Source: an uncultured Parabacteroides sp. (GTDB lineage: Bacteria; Bacteroidota; Bacteroidia; Bacteroidales; Tannerellaceae). From it: a stretch of DNA of 60,598 bases. Shown here piece by piece: positions 50,233-58,360 of this stretch. The translations under genes and the position numbers were made by a program. A model generated the notes under the pieces. The model worked only from the letters and a program-made list of their open reading frames with translations. It made no database searches and was not told where the DNA came from. The stretch is taken from NCBI GenBank assembly GCA_934718155.1, contig CAKUZF010000015.1, positions 1-60,598 on the forward strand. Reading direction: 5' to 3'. The first letter of the stretch is position 1, and each line of letters starts with the position of its first letter.

Positions 50233-51049
50233 ACAACTCTATATAAATATAGGAGGCCGGCGCAGCCAGCAACAGGCTGTCGAAGCGATCGAGCATGCCG
50301 CCGTGTCCGGGCAGCAGGTTGCCCGAGTCTTTCACACCGATTGTGCGTTTCAGCAGCGACTCGATCAGGTCGCCCCAGGTGCCGAACGCAACCACGACGA
50401 TGGCCAGTCCCATCCACTGCAGATGGCTATAGAGTGGATCGAGCGCAGCCAATAGCTGCGAGCCCAGCACCGCTACCGCTAATCCTCCGAAAAAGCCTTC
50501 CCACGACTTCTTGGGCGAGATTCGGGCGAAAAGTCGATGCTTGCCCAGCATTGAGCCAATCAGGTAGGCTCCCGTGTCGTTCAGCCAGATCAAGACGAAG
50601 AGTGCCAAGATGAAAATGGGCATCGGGGCCAGCCCTTCGATCAGTTCCGACTTATAGGCCAACCCGTTGAGCAGGGAGAATGAGCCCGCGCAATAGGCCT
50701 GCCCAAAGAGCAGCATCGACCAGTGCGTAAGGGGGTTCTTCCCCTTTTCATAGAGTGCTACAACCATTAGGTAGATTAAGATGAGCAGGTAGGGCAGGAA
50801 GATCCATGCGCCCAGCTCTTTTTCCGTGTAGCTAAAGGTGGCCGCAAAAAGGTAGGCTCCTCCGATTGCGCCCATGAAGCGATTGAAAGGTGATGCCTCG
50901 GGGAGCACCAATCCATACAATTCCCATAGTGTCAATCCGGTTATTAGGCTGAAGACACCTAAGAAATAGTAGGAATGAAAGTAGATCGCACTGACCAGTA
51001 TCGCCACGAAGACGATACCAGTCAATGCTCTTGTGATGAAATTTTTCAC
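50219..51049 (-). CDS. cdsA: Phosphatidate cytidylyltransferase
   Basis: A 276-residue membrane enzyme making CDP-diacylglycerol from phosphatidate and CTP. About eight transmembrane segments are visible. The family signature is near the C-terminus (KRTIGVKDSGNLLPGHGGMLDRFDSLL), with the earlier NDTGAYLIGSMLGKHRL and SPKKSWEGFFGGLA. It lies 21 bases after ftsH and is probably co-transcribed with ftsH and rsfS. Confidence 0.96.
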   Translation of the reverse strand: MKNFITRALTGIVFVAILVSAIYFHSYYFLGVFSLITGLTLWELYGLVLPEASPFNRFMGAIGGAYLFAATFSYTEKELGAWIFLPYLLILIYLMVVALYEKGKNPLTHWSMLLFGQAYCAGSFSLLNGLAYKSELIEGLAPMPIFILALFVLIWLNDTGAYLIGSMLGKHRLFARISPKKSWEGFFGGLAVAVLGSQLLAALDPLYSHLQWMGLAIVVVAFGTWGDLIESLLKRTIGVKDSGNLLPGHGGMLDRFDSLLLAAPASYIYIELFIRN

Positions 51050-51070
51050 AGCGTTGCGTTTTGAAGATTC

Positions 51071-53158
51071 TTATTCATTGTCTTTTTGCTCCGCTGGCTT
51101 TTCGGTCTCCTGCGGCTCCTCTGCCGGGGCCTTCACCTCGGGAGTCTCCTTGGGGGCCTTTGTCTCGGCAGGCTTCTGCGTCGAGGTCTTCTCCTCTGTC
51201 GCATTCTCCTCGGCTGCCGCCTTCTCGTTGTTGGCTTTCTCTTGCAGCTCCAGAATCTCTTGCGAGCGAGACACCCACGGGCGTTTACCGAAGATGTGCT
51301 CCACATCCTCCGCGTAGATCACCTCACGCTCCAGCAGCACCTTGGCCAACTGATGATGTCCCTCCGCATAGGTGGTAAGCAGCTGTTTTGCTCGCTCATA
51401 TTGCTCGTTGATGATCTGCTGCACCTCGTTGTCGATCAGCATGGCTGTCTCGTCGCTATAGGGCTTGGTGAATCCCCATTCCTGGCCCGTCGAGTCGTAG
51501 TAGCAGAGGTTGGGCAAGCGCTTGCTCATACCGAAGTAAACCACCATCGCATGGGCCTGTTTCGTGATGCGCTCCAAGTCGTTGGCCGCGCCTGTCGAGA
51601 TGTGGCCTAAGAAGAGCTCCTCCGCGGCACGTCCGCCAAGTGTGGCGCACATCTCGTCGAGCAGCTGCTCTTTCGTGGTGATTTGGCGCTCTTCCGGCAG
51701 ATACCAAGCGGCACCTAGGGCCTTTCCTCGGGGCACGATTGTTACCTTCACCAGCGGATTGGCGTGTTCGAGCATCCAGCTCAAGGTTGCGTGGCCCGCC
51801 TCGTGTGTGGCGATGCTCTTGCGCTCGCTGGCAGTCAGGATGGCGGTCTGCTTCTCTAAGCCGCCCACGATGCGGTCTACGGCGTTCATAAAGTCCTCTT
51901 TCTGCACGAACTTCTTGCCTGCGCGGGCTGCGATTAGGGCGGCCTCGTTGCAGACGTTGGCGATGTCCGCTCCCGAGAAACCCGGAGTCTGGCGTGCCAA
52001 GAACTCCGAATCGACCGTCTCGTCGATCTTGATCGGGCGCAAGTGTACGCGGAAAATCTCTTTGCGTTCGTTCAGGTCGGGCAGCTCCACATGGATCTGT
52101 CGGTCGAAACGTCCTGCGCGCAGCAGGGCCTTGTCGAGTATGTCCGCACGGTTGGTGGCGGCTAGGATGATGACGCCGCTGTTTGAGCCGAAGCCGTCCA
52201 TCTCGGTCAGCAACTGGTTGAGGGTGTTCTCTCGCTCGTCGTTGCTTGTCATGTTGGCGTTGCGCCCGCGTGCCCGACCGATGGCGTCGATCTCATCAAT
52301 AAAGATGATACAGGGCGATTTCTCTTTAGCCTGACGGAAAAGGTCGCGCACACGAGAGGCTCCCACGCCCACGAACATCTCAACGAAGTCTGATCCCGAC
52401 ATCGAGAAGAAGGGCACATCTGCCTCGCCGGCTACGGCCTTTGCCAGCAAGGTCTTACCTGTTCCCGGAGGACCTACCAGCAGGGCTCCCTTGGGGATCT
52501 TGCCGCCTAGTTCTGTGTATTTATCGGGGTTTTTCAAGAAAGAGACAATCTCTTCCACCTCCTCCTTGGCCCCTGCCAGGCCGGCCACATCCTTGAATGT
52601 CACCTTCGGCCCCGTCTCCTTGTCGAATAGTTGCGCTTTTGAGCGTCCAACCGAGAATACGCCACCCGGGCCTGCTCCCGATCCGCCCGACATGCGTCGC
52701 ATCAGGAATATCCATACGCCCACCAGCAGGAGCATCGGTCCGAAAGAGACGATGAAACTCCAAATCGTGTCGTCGCCCTCCTCGAAGCGCACCTTGGTGG
52801 TGATCTTGTTGTCGGCCACGGCCTTGTCGAAGAAGTCGGAGAATTTGTCTGCCGATGGGATCGTCACCAATACTCTCGATGTTTTCTCTGTTTTATTGGC
52901 GTTCGGGCCAAACACCTGCTTGATCTTGCTGTCGCGCACGGTTGCCTCCACCACGTTGCGTCGGTTGAAGACCGTCATCTGCTCAAATGCGTCGTCGGCC
53001 GCCAATGTCTGAAACTCCGTCCAGTTCAACTCCTTTTGGTTGACTGTGTCGTTGCTGACATAGAGGGCGATAAGTACAAAGAAGATAACGGCGTAGATCC
53101 AATAGAGGTTGAAGGTCACTATCTTCTTTTTGGGTGTCTTGTTGTTGCTATTTTCCAT
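51071..53158 (-). CDS. ftsH: ATP-dependent zinc metalloprotease FtsH
   Basis: A 695-residue membrane-anchored AAA+ protease for quality control. Two transmembrane helices lie at about 17-34 and 131-152. Walker A is GPPGTGKT at 229-236, Walker B IIFIDEIDAIG, and the second region of homology follows (ATNRADILDKALLRAGRFDRQ). The zinc-binding HEAGH motif is near residue 455. The last 60 residues are an acidic Lys/Pro/Glu-rich tail (EKTSTQKPAETKAPKETPEV), longer than in E. coli. rsfS is 38 bases upstream and cdsA 21 bases downstream. Confidence 0.97.
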   Translation of the reverse strand: MENSNNKTPKKKIVTFNLYWIYAVIFFVLIALYVSNDTVNQKELNWTEFQTLAADDAFEQMTVFNRRNVVEATVRDSKIKQVFGPNANKTEKTSRVLVTIPSADKFSDFFDKAVADNKITTKVRFEEGDDTIWSFIVSFGPMLLLVGVWIFLMRRMSGGSGAGPGGVFSVGRSKAQLFDKETGPKVTFKDVAGLAGAKEEVEEIVSFLKNPDKYTELGGKIPKGALLVGPPGTGKTLLAKAVAGEADVPFFSMSGSDFVEMFVGVGASRVRDLFRQAKEKSPCIIFIDEIDAIGRARGRNANMTSNDERENTLNQLLTEMDGFGSNSGVIILAATNRADILDKALLRAGRFDRQIHVELPDLNERKEIFRVHLRPIKIDETVDSEFLARQTPGFSGADIANVCNEAALIAARAGKKFVQKEDFMNAVDRIVGGLEKQTAILTASERKSIATHEAGHATLSWMLEHANPLVKVTIVPRGKALGAAWYLPEERQITTKEQLLDEMCATLGGRAAEELFLGHISTGAANDLERITKQAHAMVVYFGMSKRLPNLCYYDSTGQEWGFTKPYSDETAMLIDNEVQQIINEQYERAKQLLTTYAEGHHQLAKVLLEREVIYAEDVEHIFGKRPWVSRSQEILELQEKANNEKAAAEENATEEKTSTQKPAETKAPKETPEVKAPAEEPQETEKPAEQKDNE

Positions 53159-53196
53159 ACTTTGTTTACTGATTGTTTAAAGAGCTATCCTTTCGC

Positions 53197-53556
53197 TTAG
53201 TCTAAGTTGGGGATAGAGGTTACCTTGGCATCCGCCCACAGGTTCTCCAAGTTGTAGAAAGCGCGTCGCTCCGGCAGGAAGATGTGTACCAACACCGTGC
53301 CATAGTCCATGCCAATCCATTGCGCGCCCTGTGTGCCGTCGGTCGATAGCGGCTTCTCGTTCGCCAGGCGGCGAGCGAAATCCCATACGGAGTCTGACAG
53401 GGCCGACACTTGTGTGGGGGTGTTGCCTTCGCAAATCACCATGTATTGGCAGATTGCGCCCGTTGTTTGGCTTAAATCGACAGTGACGATGTTTTTACCT
53501 TTTTTCTCTTGCAGGCCTTCAACGATTGCCTGCACCAATGCTTTTGTTTGATCCAT
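53197..53556 (-). CDS. rsfS: Ribosomal silencing factor RsfS
   Basis: A 119-residue protein of the RsfS/Iojap family that binds uL14 and blocks subunit joining under nutrient limitation. Signatures are VQAIVEGLQEKKGKNIVTVDL near the start, CEGNTPTQVSALSDSVWD, and IGMDYGTVLVHIFLPERRAFYNLENLWADA. It is the first gene of rsfS-ftsH-cdsA, with a promoter at 53608-53639. Confidence 0.95.
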   Translation of the reverse strand: MDQTKALVQAIVEGLQEKKGKNIVTVDLSQTTGAICQYMVICEGNTPTQVSALSDSVWDFARRLANEKPLSTDGTQGAQWIGMDYGTVLVHIFLPERRAFYNLENLWADAKVTSIPNLD

Positions 53557-53607
53557 TATTTATTTCTATTACTTTTTTCTTTTTTATGGTTGCTTTTTTT
53601 GAATTTG

Positions 53608-53639
53608 CAAAGATAATCCTTATTTCCAATGAATGGCTT
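53608..53639 (-). promoter_or_regulatory. Promoter of rsfS-ftsH-cdsA
   Basis: On the minus strand TTG (53639-53637), 21 bases, TATCTTTG (53615-53608): good fit to the Bacteroidetes consensus. Confidence 0.65.
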
Positions 53640-53730
53640 GCGTAGGCATTTAATATATGTATAAACACCTTTTTATTAGAACCGGAAATGGGCTTTTTTG
53701 TTCATGCGGCGAAAAAAAAGGCCGAAATGT

Positions 53731-53760
53731 TTGCCGTTTTCAAAAAAGTATATACCTTTG
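53731..53760 (+). promoter_or_regulatory. Promoter of the tRNA-Gln pair
   Basis: TTG (53731-53733), 19 bases, TACCTTTG (53753-53760), about 43 bases upstream of the first tRNA. Confidence 0.65.
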
Positions 53761-53802
53761 CAGCGTCTTACAAGGGAGTAAGATGTGATCTTTGAGTGAT
53801 TT

Positions 53803-53873
53803 TGTTCTATGGTGTAATGGTAGCACAACAGATTCTGGTCCTGTTTGTCTTGGTTCGAGTCCGAGTAGAACAA
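53803..53873 (+). tRNA. tRNA-Gln (CTG), copy 1
   Basis: The acceptor stem TGTTCTA/TAGAACA is perfect, with a D-arm (GTGTAATGGTAGCAC), anticodon loop TTCTGGT (anticodon CTG), and T-arm CTTGG-TTCGAGT-CCGAG. CCA is not encoded. The anticodon stem ACAGA/CCTGT leaves an A-C mismatch next to the loop (positions 31 and 39). Confidence 0.93.
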
Positions 53874-53906
53874 CTTACAATGAGAAGGTTGCTTGATTCA
53901 TGCGAT

Positions 53907-53977
53907 TGTTCTATGGTGTAATGGTAGCACAACAGATTCTGGTCCTGTTTGTCTTGGTTCGAGTCCGAGTAGAACAA
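53907..53977 (+). tRNA. tRNA-Gln (CTG), copy 2
   Basis: Identical in all 71 positions to the first copy, 33 bases further on, including the A31-C39 mismatch. Same transcript; a terminator follows. Confidence 0.93.
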
Positions 53978-53983
53978 CTGTAG

Positions 53984-54020
53984 AAAGCCGATTATTCTGG
54001 ATGAATGGTCGGCTTTTTTT
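53984..54020 (+). terminator. Terminator of the tRNA-Gln transcript
   Basis: AAAGCCGA (53984-53991) pairs with TCGGCTTT (54009-54016), with an inner ATTC/GAAT. A run of seven T ends the element. The stretch 54021-54116 shows nothing I can support. Confidence 0.85.
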
Positions 54021-54116
54021 ATGTCTTATCCTCAGGTGTGCCAGTCTTGAAAGGGTTTGGTTTTATACGGGCCGACGGGCGTGCCGCTCGATGGATGCCT
54101 GGCGGGGCGAGGGGCG

Positions 54117-56228
54117 TTACATGTGCGTAACGATGCGCTCGCCCAGCTGCTTGCAAAGCTGCCTGCGGATGTCGTTCAAGAGCGAGAGCTGCTTCATCAG
54201 CTCCATGATTCTCTCCATCGATCCTTCAGCTTGAGCCTCTTTGAGCAGCTTTTGCATGTCTTTGATTTCCTGCTGGATGTGGGCCTCCTTCAGGGCATAC
54301 AGCATTTGGGGCACGTTGTAGTCCAGTCGGTCGCTCTCCTGCTCGATGGTTTGGAACCTTGAGTGGTAGTTGCTCAGGTGATACTTGTCGCTTTCGAGGT
54401 TGGCGGCCAGCATGCTGATCTTTAGGTCGGGATGCGACAAGAAGTAGCGGGAGGCACTGAATCCCTCCTCTTTGCAGTGTGCCGCGGCCTCCTCCACCAG
54501 TTGTCGGTAAAGGGGATTCTCGATCTCAATCTCGTCGCGGCTTAAGTCGAACTGCACATATTCGGCTAAGCGCATCTGCACGGGTTGACCTGTTTCCTCG
54601 TCTTCATAGTCGAAGATGATTCGCTCGCCATAGCGCACCACGTAGCGGGCAATCGGCCTCTCGTATTGTTCGAAACGGGAGGCGATCATCGGTGTAGGCG
54701 CGGGCGAGGGTTGCGGCTGTTGCTGCAGGGCCACCTCCTCCTCCAGGGGAATCTGGTCGAATGCGGGTGGCTCGTTGGGCGACGAGGGGGTCTCCGCCTG
54801 TGTTGGCGGCACGACGGGCGGCAGCATCCCTTCGGGGGGAGCCAGGGCTGAGTCGGCTGGTGCAGAGGAGTCTGTCGGCGTGGGAAGCGGGCGAGGGGTG
54901 GGGCTAGAGTAGCCGCCTTGCTGCTTCTTTTGTTGGCGCAGTTTGTTCACCTCGTTCAGCAAGATCTGCTCGTCGATCGCCATCGTCTCGCTGCACTCGC
55001 GCAGATAGACCGCCCGGGCGATGTTGTCGGGTATCAGTGCGATGGTGCGCAGGATGTCGCTGATCAAAGCCGTCCGCTTGATCGGGTCGTTGGCCGCGTC
55101 TTGCAGCGCCAGTTGCATCTTGAAACGGATGAAATCGGTCTCATGCTCTTGAATGTAGGTGTCGAATGCCGAGGCACCCCGCCTTGCGAACGAGTCGGGG
55201 TCTTCGCCGTCGGGCAGCAGCACCACCTTTACCTTCATGCCCTCCTCGATCAGCATATCAATACCACGCAGAGCGGCCTTGATGCCCGCGGCGTCGCCAT
55301 CGTAGAGCACGGTGATGTTTCCCGTGAAGCGATGGATCAATCGGATTTGTCCGCCCGTCAGGGCAGTGCCCGACGAGGCTACCACGTTCTCGATGCCCAC
55401 CTGGTGCATGCCGATCACGTCCATGTAGCCCTCCACCAGGAAGCAGCGATCCTTCTTCACGATGGCCTGCTTGGCAAAGTAGAGGCCATATAGCTCGTTG
55501 CCTTTGTGGTAGATCTCGCTCTCGGGCGAGTTGACATATTTGGCCGCCTTCTCGTCTTTCTTCAGGATACGTCCGCCAAACGCCACCACCTTGCCGCTCA
55601 AGGTGTGCACCGGGAAGATCACACGTCCGCGGAAGCGGTCGTTCACGCGGCCATTGTCGTAGCGAATCACCAAGCCGGTCTTCTCTAAGTAGGAGGGATT
55701 GTAGCCTGCGGCTGTGGCCGAGCGGAAGAGGGCGTCTCGTTGGTCGAGGCTGTAGCCTAATTGGAACTTGCGGATCATCTCCTCGCGCAAGCCTCGCTCG
55801 GCGAAGTAGCGCAAGCCTACGCTTCGTCCTTCGGCCTGCTCATGCAGGTTCTGCTGGAAGTAGTTGACCGCCCAGTTGTTGACGATCAGCATGCTCTCGC
55901 GCTCGTTGCGGGCCTGCTTCTCCTGTTCGGTCAGCTCTCGCTCCTGGATCTCGATGTTGTATTTCTTGGCCAGGAAGCGAAGGGCTTCGTAGTAGGAAAG
56001 CTGCTCGTGGTTCATGATGAAGTGAACCGGGGTGCCTCCAGCGCCGCAGGCGAAACACTTGCAGATGTTTTTAGCGGGCGAGACATAGAACGAGGGACTC
56101 TTGTCGTCGTGGAACGGACAGAGGCCCACATAGTTTACCCCGCGCTTGCGAAGGGTTACGAATTCCGACACCACATTAACAATGTCGGCGGCCTCTAAAA
56201 TTCGATCTATGGTAGCTTGGTCAATCAT
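54117..56228 (-). CDS. dnaG: DNA primase DnaG
   Basis: A 703-residue replication primase. The CHC2 zinc finger is near 40-65 (CPFHDDKSPSFYV, then KCFACG). The catalytic core starts near 120. TOPRIM motifs include LVEGYMDVIGMHQVG and VLYDGDAAGIKAALRG. Between the core and the C-terminal helicase-binding domain lies an unusually long Pro/Gln/Ser-rich linker (about 440-540, GGYSSPTPRPLPTPTDSS). The start MIDQATIDRILEAADIV fits the family; an ATG 11 codons earlier overlaps the promoter at 56259-56266. Confidence 0.96.
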   Translation of the reverse strand: MIDQATIDRILEAADIVNVVSEFVTLRKRGVNYVGLCPFHDDKSPSFYVSPAKNICKCFACGAGGTPVHFIMNHEQLSYYEALRFLAKKYNIEIQERELTEQEKQARNERESMLIVNNWAVNYFQQNLHEQAEGRSVGLRYFAERGLREEMIRKFQLGYSLDQRDALFRSATAAGYNPSYLEKTGLVIRYDNGRVNDRFRGRVIFPVHTLSGKVVAFGGRILKKDEKAAKYVNSPESEIYHKGNELYGLYFAKQAIVKKDRCFLVEGYMDVIGMHQVGIENVVASSGTALTGGQIRLIHRFTGNITVLYDGDAAGIKAALRGIDMLIEEGMKVKVVLLPDGEDPDSFARRGASAFDTYIQEHETDFIRFKMQLALQDAANDPIKRTALISDILRTIALIPDNIARAVYLRECSETMAIDEQILLNEVNKLRQQKKQQGGYSSPTPRPLPTPTDSSAPADSALAPPEGMLPPVVPPTQAETPSSPNEPPAFDQIPLEEEVALQQQPQPSPAPTPMIASRFEQYERPIARYVVRYGERIIFDYEDEETGQPVQMRLAEYVQFDLSRDEIEIENPLYRQLVEEAAAHCKEEGFSASRYFLSHPDLKISMLAANLESDKYHLSNYHSRFQTIEQESDRLDYNVPQMLYALKEAHIQQEIKDMQKLLKEAQAEGSMERIMELMKQLSLLNDIRRQLCKQLGERIVTHM

Positions 56229-56258
56229 GTTTCTCCACTCGTTCTTTGAAAATAACGG

Positions 56259-56266
56259 CAAAGATA
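56259..56266 (-). promoter_or_regulatory. Promoter -7 element of dnaG
   Basis: The minus strand reads TATCTTTG (56266-56259), matching TAnnTTTG, and rules out the ATG at 56261 as the start. Confidence 0.55.
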
Positions 56267-56360
56267 GAGAAAAAAAGATGAAGACGGGAGCCCGAAATCT
56301 GCGAGAATCCGTCTATCTTCGCGAATTATAGCAAGAATTACGAAATTATAGAACTACAAT

Positions 56361-56972
56361 ATGAACTTTTTAGAGCAGAAAATTTGTGAGGATGGCGTTA
56401 TCAAAGAGGGTAACATCCTGAAAGTGGACAATTTCTTGAACCATCAGATCGATGTAGACATCATTCGCCAGGTGGCGCATGAGTTTAAGCGCCGATTCAA
56501 GGGCGAAGAGGTAAATAAGATCTTGACGATCGAGGCCAGTGGCATCGCAATCGCCATGCTGCTGGGCGACATGTATGATGTGCCCGTTGTCTTCGCCAAG
56601 AAGGGGCAGACCGCCAATAGCACCGACGATAAGTATGTGGCGCACGCCTACTCATTCACACATAAGAAGATGAATAATGTGTTCGTTTCCCGTCCTTACC
56701 TCAGCGAGAACGACAAGGTGCTGATCGTAGACGATTTCTTGGCCGACGGACAGGCTTCGCAGGCCCTGATCGACATCGTTCATCAAGCGGGCGGCAAGGT
56801 GGTTGGCATCGGCATCGCCATCGAGAAGGGGCAGCAGCAGGGCGGCCGTTTGTTGCGCGAGGCGGGCTATCACCTGGAGTCGATCGCTATCATCGAGTCG
56901 ATGGACTATGAAACGCAGCGCATCGTGTTCCGCGGTCAAGAGGCACAAACCGTTAAAACCAGCAAATCATAA
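56361..56972 (+). CDS. xpt: Xanthine phosphoribosyltransferase
   Basis: A 203-residue purine salvage enzyme making XMP from xanthine and PRPP. The N-terminus (FLEQKICEDGVIKEGNILKVDNFLNHQID) is typical of Xpt. The ILTIEASGIAIA motif and the PRPP-binding loop VLIVDDFLADGQASQ follow. It lies 30 bases before a purine permease gene, the classic Xpt-PbuX pairing. No purine riboswitch is visible in the 99 bases upstream; the leader is short and TATCTTCG at 56314-56321 may be the -7 element. Confidence 0.94.
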   Translation: MNFLEQKICEDGVIKEGNILKVDNFLNHQIDVDIIRQVAHEFKRRFKGEEVNKILTIEASGIAIAMLLGDMYDVPVVFAKKGQTANSTDDKYVAHAYSFTHKKMNNVFVSRPYLSENDKVLIVDDFLADGQASQALIDIVHQAGGKVVGIGIAIEKGQQQGGRLLREAGYHLESIAIIESMDYETQRIVFRGQEAQTVKTSKS

Positions 56973-57002
56973 CCCTAAAAAATAAAACAGAAATAAAACA
57001 TT

Positions 57003-58307
57003 ATGTCGAGTATATATGAGTTGGATGGACGAGTGCCTTTGGCGCAAGCCGTTCCCTTCGGACTTCAACACGTCTTGGCCATGTTCGTGGCCAACATCAC
57101 CCCGATCATCATCTTGGCGGGCGTCATAGGCTTGGATCAGAGCGTCAGTGCCGCTTTGATTCAGAATTGTATGATCATTGCCGGCATCGGCACCCTTGTG
57201 CAGTTGTATCCCGTCTGGAAGGTGGGCTCTCGCCTGCCTATCGTGATGGGTATCTCGTTCACCTTCCTTCCTTTGGCCATCACGATCGCTGGCGACAAGG
57301 GCATGGGTGCGCTGGTGGGAGCCGTTATCGTGGGCGGTGTGGTGGAGGGCCTTCTGGGCCTTTTCCCAAACAAGTGGACCAAGCTGATTCCCCATATCGT
57401 GGCAGCTACGGTGGTGACCGCCATCGGTTTCTCGCTCCTTTCCATCGGAGCCAATAGCTTTGCGGGCGGACAGGGCGCGGCCGATTTCGGCAGCCTTCAT
57501 AACTGGATTGTCGGAACGTTCACGCTGGTGGTCTGCCTGGTGGCTATGCTCTTTGGCAAGGGCTTGCTTCGTTCCCTCTCCGTGTTGGTTGGCCTCATCG
57601 CAGGCTATATCCTGTCGTGGGCCATGGGCATGATCGATTTTTCGGTGATGAACAATGCGTCTATCGCCGCTGTGCCGCAGGTGCTGCCTTTCAAGCCTGA
57701 GTTTCACCTGGACGCGATCTTGGCCATCGTCTGCGTTTACTTCGTGTCGGCCACCGAGACCATTGGCGACACCTCGGCGCTTTGCTCGGGCTCGCTGGGC
57801 CGAAGCGTGCATAAGTCTGAGATGGGCGCCTCTGTGGCTTGCGACGGATTCGTCAGTGTCATAGCGGGTCTCTTTGGTTGTACGCCTATCACCTCCTTCT
57901 CGCAGAACGTTGGCTTGGCGGCGATGACGAAGGTGGTCAATCGCTTTGCGATCGCCACGGGAGCCATCATCCTGATCCTTGGCGGCTTGTTCCCCATCAT
58001 CGGATCGTTCCTCTCCACCATCCCGCAGGCCGTGTTGGGCGGATGCACCATCATGATGTTCGGAAGCATCCTCTTTGCGGGCTTCCAGATGCTGGCCCGT
58101 TGTGGCTTTACACATCGCAACATGATCATCGTCAGCCTCTCGTTGAGCGTTGGCTTGGGCTTCACCTCCGCTTCGCAGATGTTTGCCATCTTCCCGCAGA
58201 TCGTGCAGACCGTCTTCGCGCAAAACTGTGTGGCGGTGGTCTTCCTGCTGGCCGTCATCCTCAACCTTGTATTGCCTAAGGACGAGGAAGGCGAGAGCGC
58301 AGCGTAA
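57003..58307 (+). CDS. Xanthine/purine permease, NCS2 family
   Basis: A 434-residue inner-membrane transporter with about fourteen hydrophobic segments. The NCS2 signatures are FGLQHVLAMFVANITPIII, the SATETIGDTSALCSGSLGR segment that contains the substrate-binding glutamate region, and GCTPITSFSQNVGLAAMTKV with the conserved Thr/Asn. It probably imports xanthine with proton symport, given the adjacent xpt. Uric acid or other purines are possible. Confidence 0.9.
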   Translation: MSSIYELDGRVPLAQAVPFGLQHVLAMFVANITPIIILAGVIGLDQSVSAALIQNCMIIAGIGTLVQLYPVWKVGSRLPIVMGISFTFLPLAITIAGDKGMGALVGAVIVGGVVEGLLGLFPNKWTKLIPHIVAATVVTAIGFSLLSIGANSFAGGQGAADFGSLHNWIVGTFTLVVCLVAMLFGKGLLRSLSVLVGLIAGYILSWAMGMIDFSVMNNASIAAVPQVLPFKPEFHLDAILAIVCVYFVSATETIGDTSALCSGSLGRSVHKSEMGASVACDGFVSVIAGLFGCTPITSFSQNVGLAAMTKVVNRFAIATGAIILILGGLFPIIGSFLSTIPQAVLGGCTIMMFGSILFAGFQMLARCGFTHRNMIIVSLSLSVGLGFTSASQMFAIFPQIVQTVFAQNCVAVVFLLAVILNLVLPKDEEGESAA

Positions 58308-58360
58308 GCCTGGGCGCTCTGCCCCCGTTTTTGTTTATTAATTAAAAAGATATGATCCCC

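Noticed and set aside
56262..56360. Purine riboswitch before xpt
   Set aside because: The 99-base gap is too short and contains none of the conserved aptamer elements.
56967..58223. 418-residue frame antisense to the purine permease
   Set aside because: His/Asp/Arg-rich composition of a codon shadow; the permease frame on the other strand is unmistakable.
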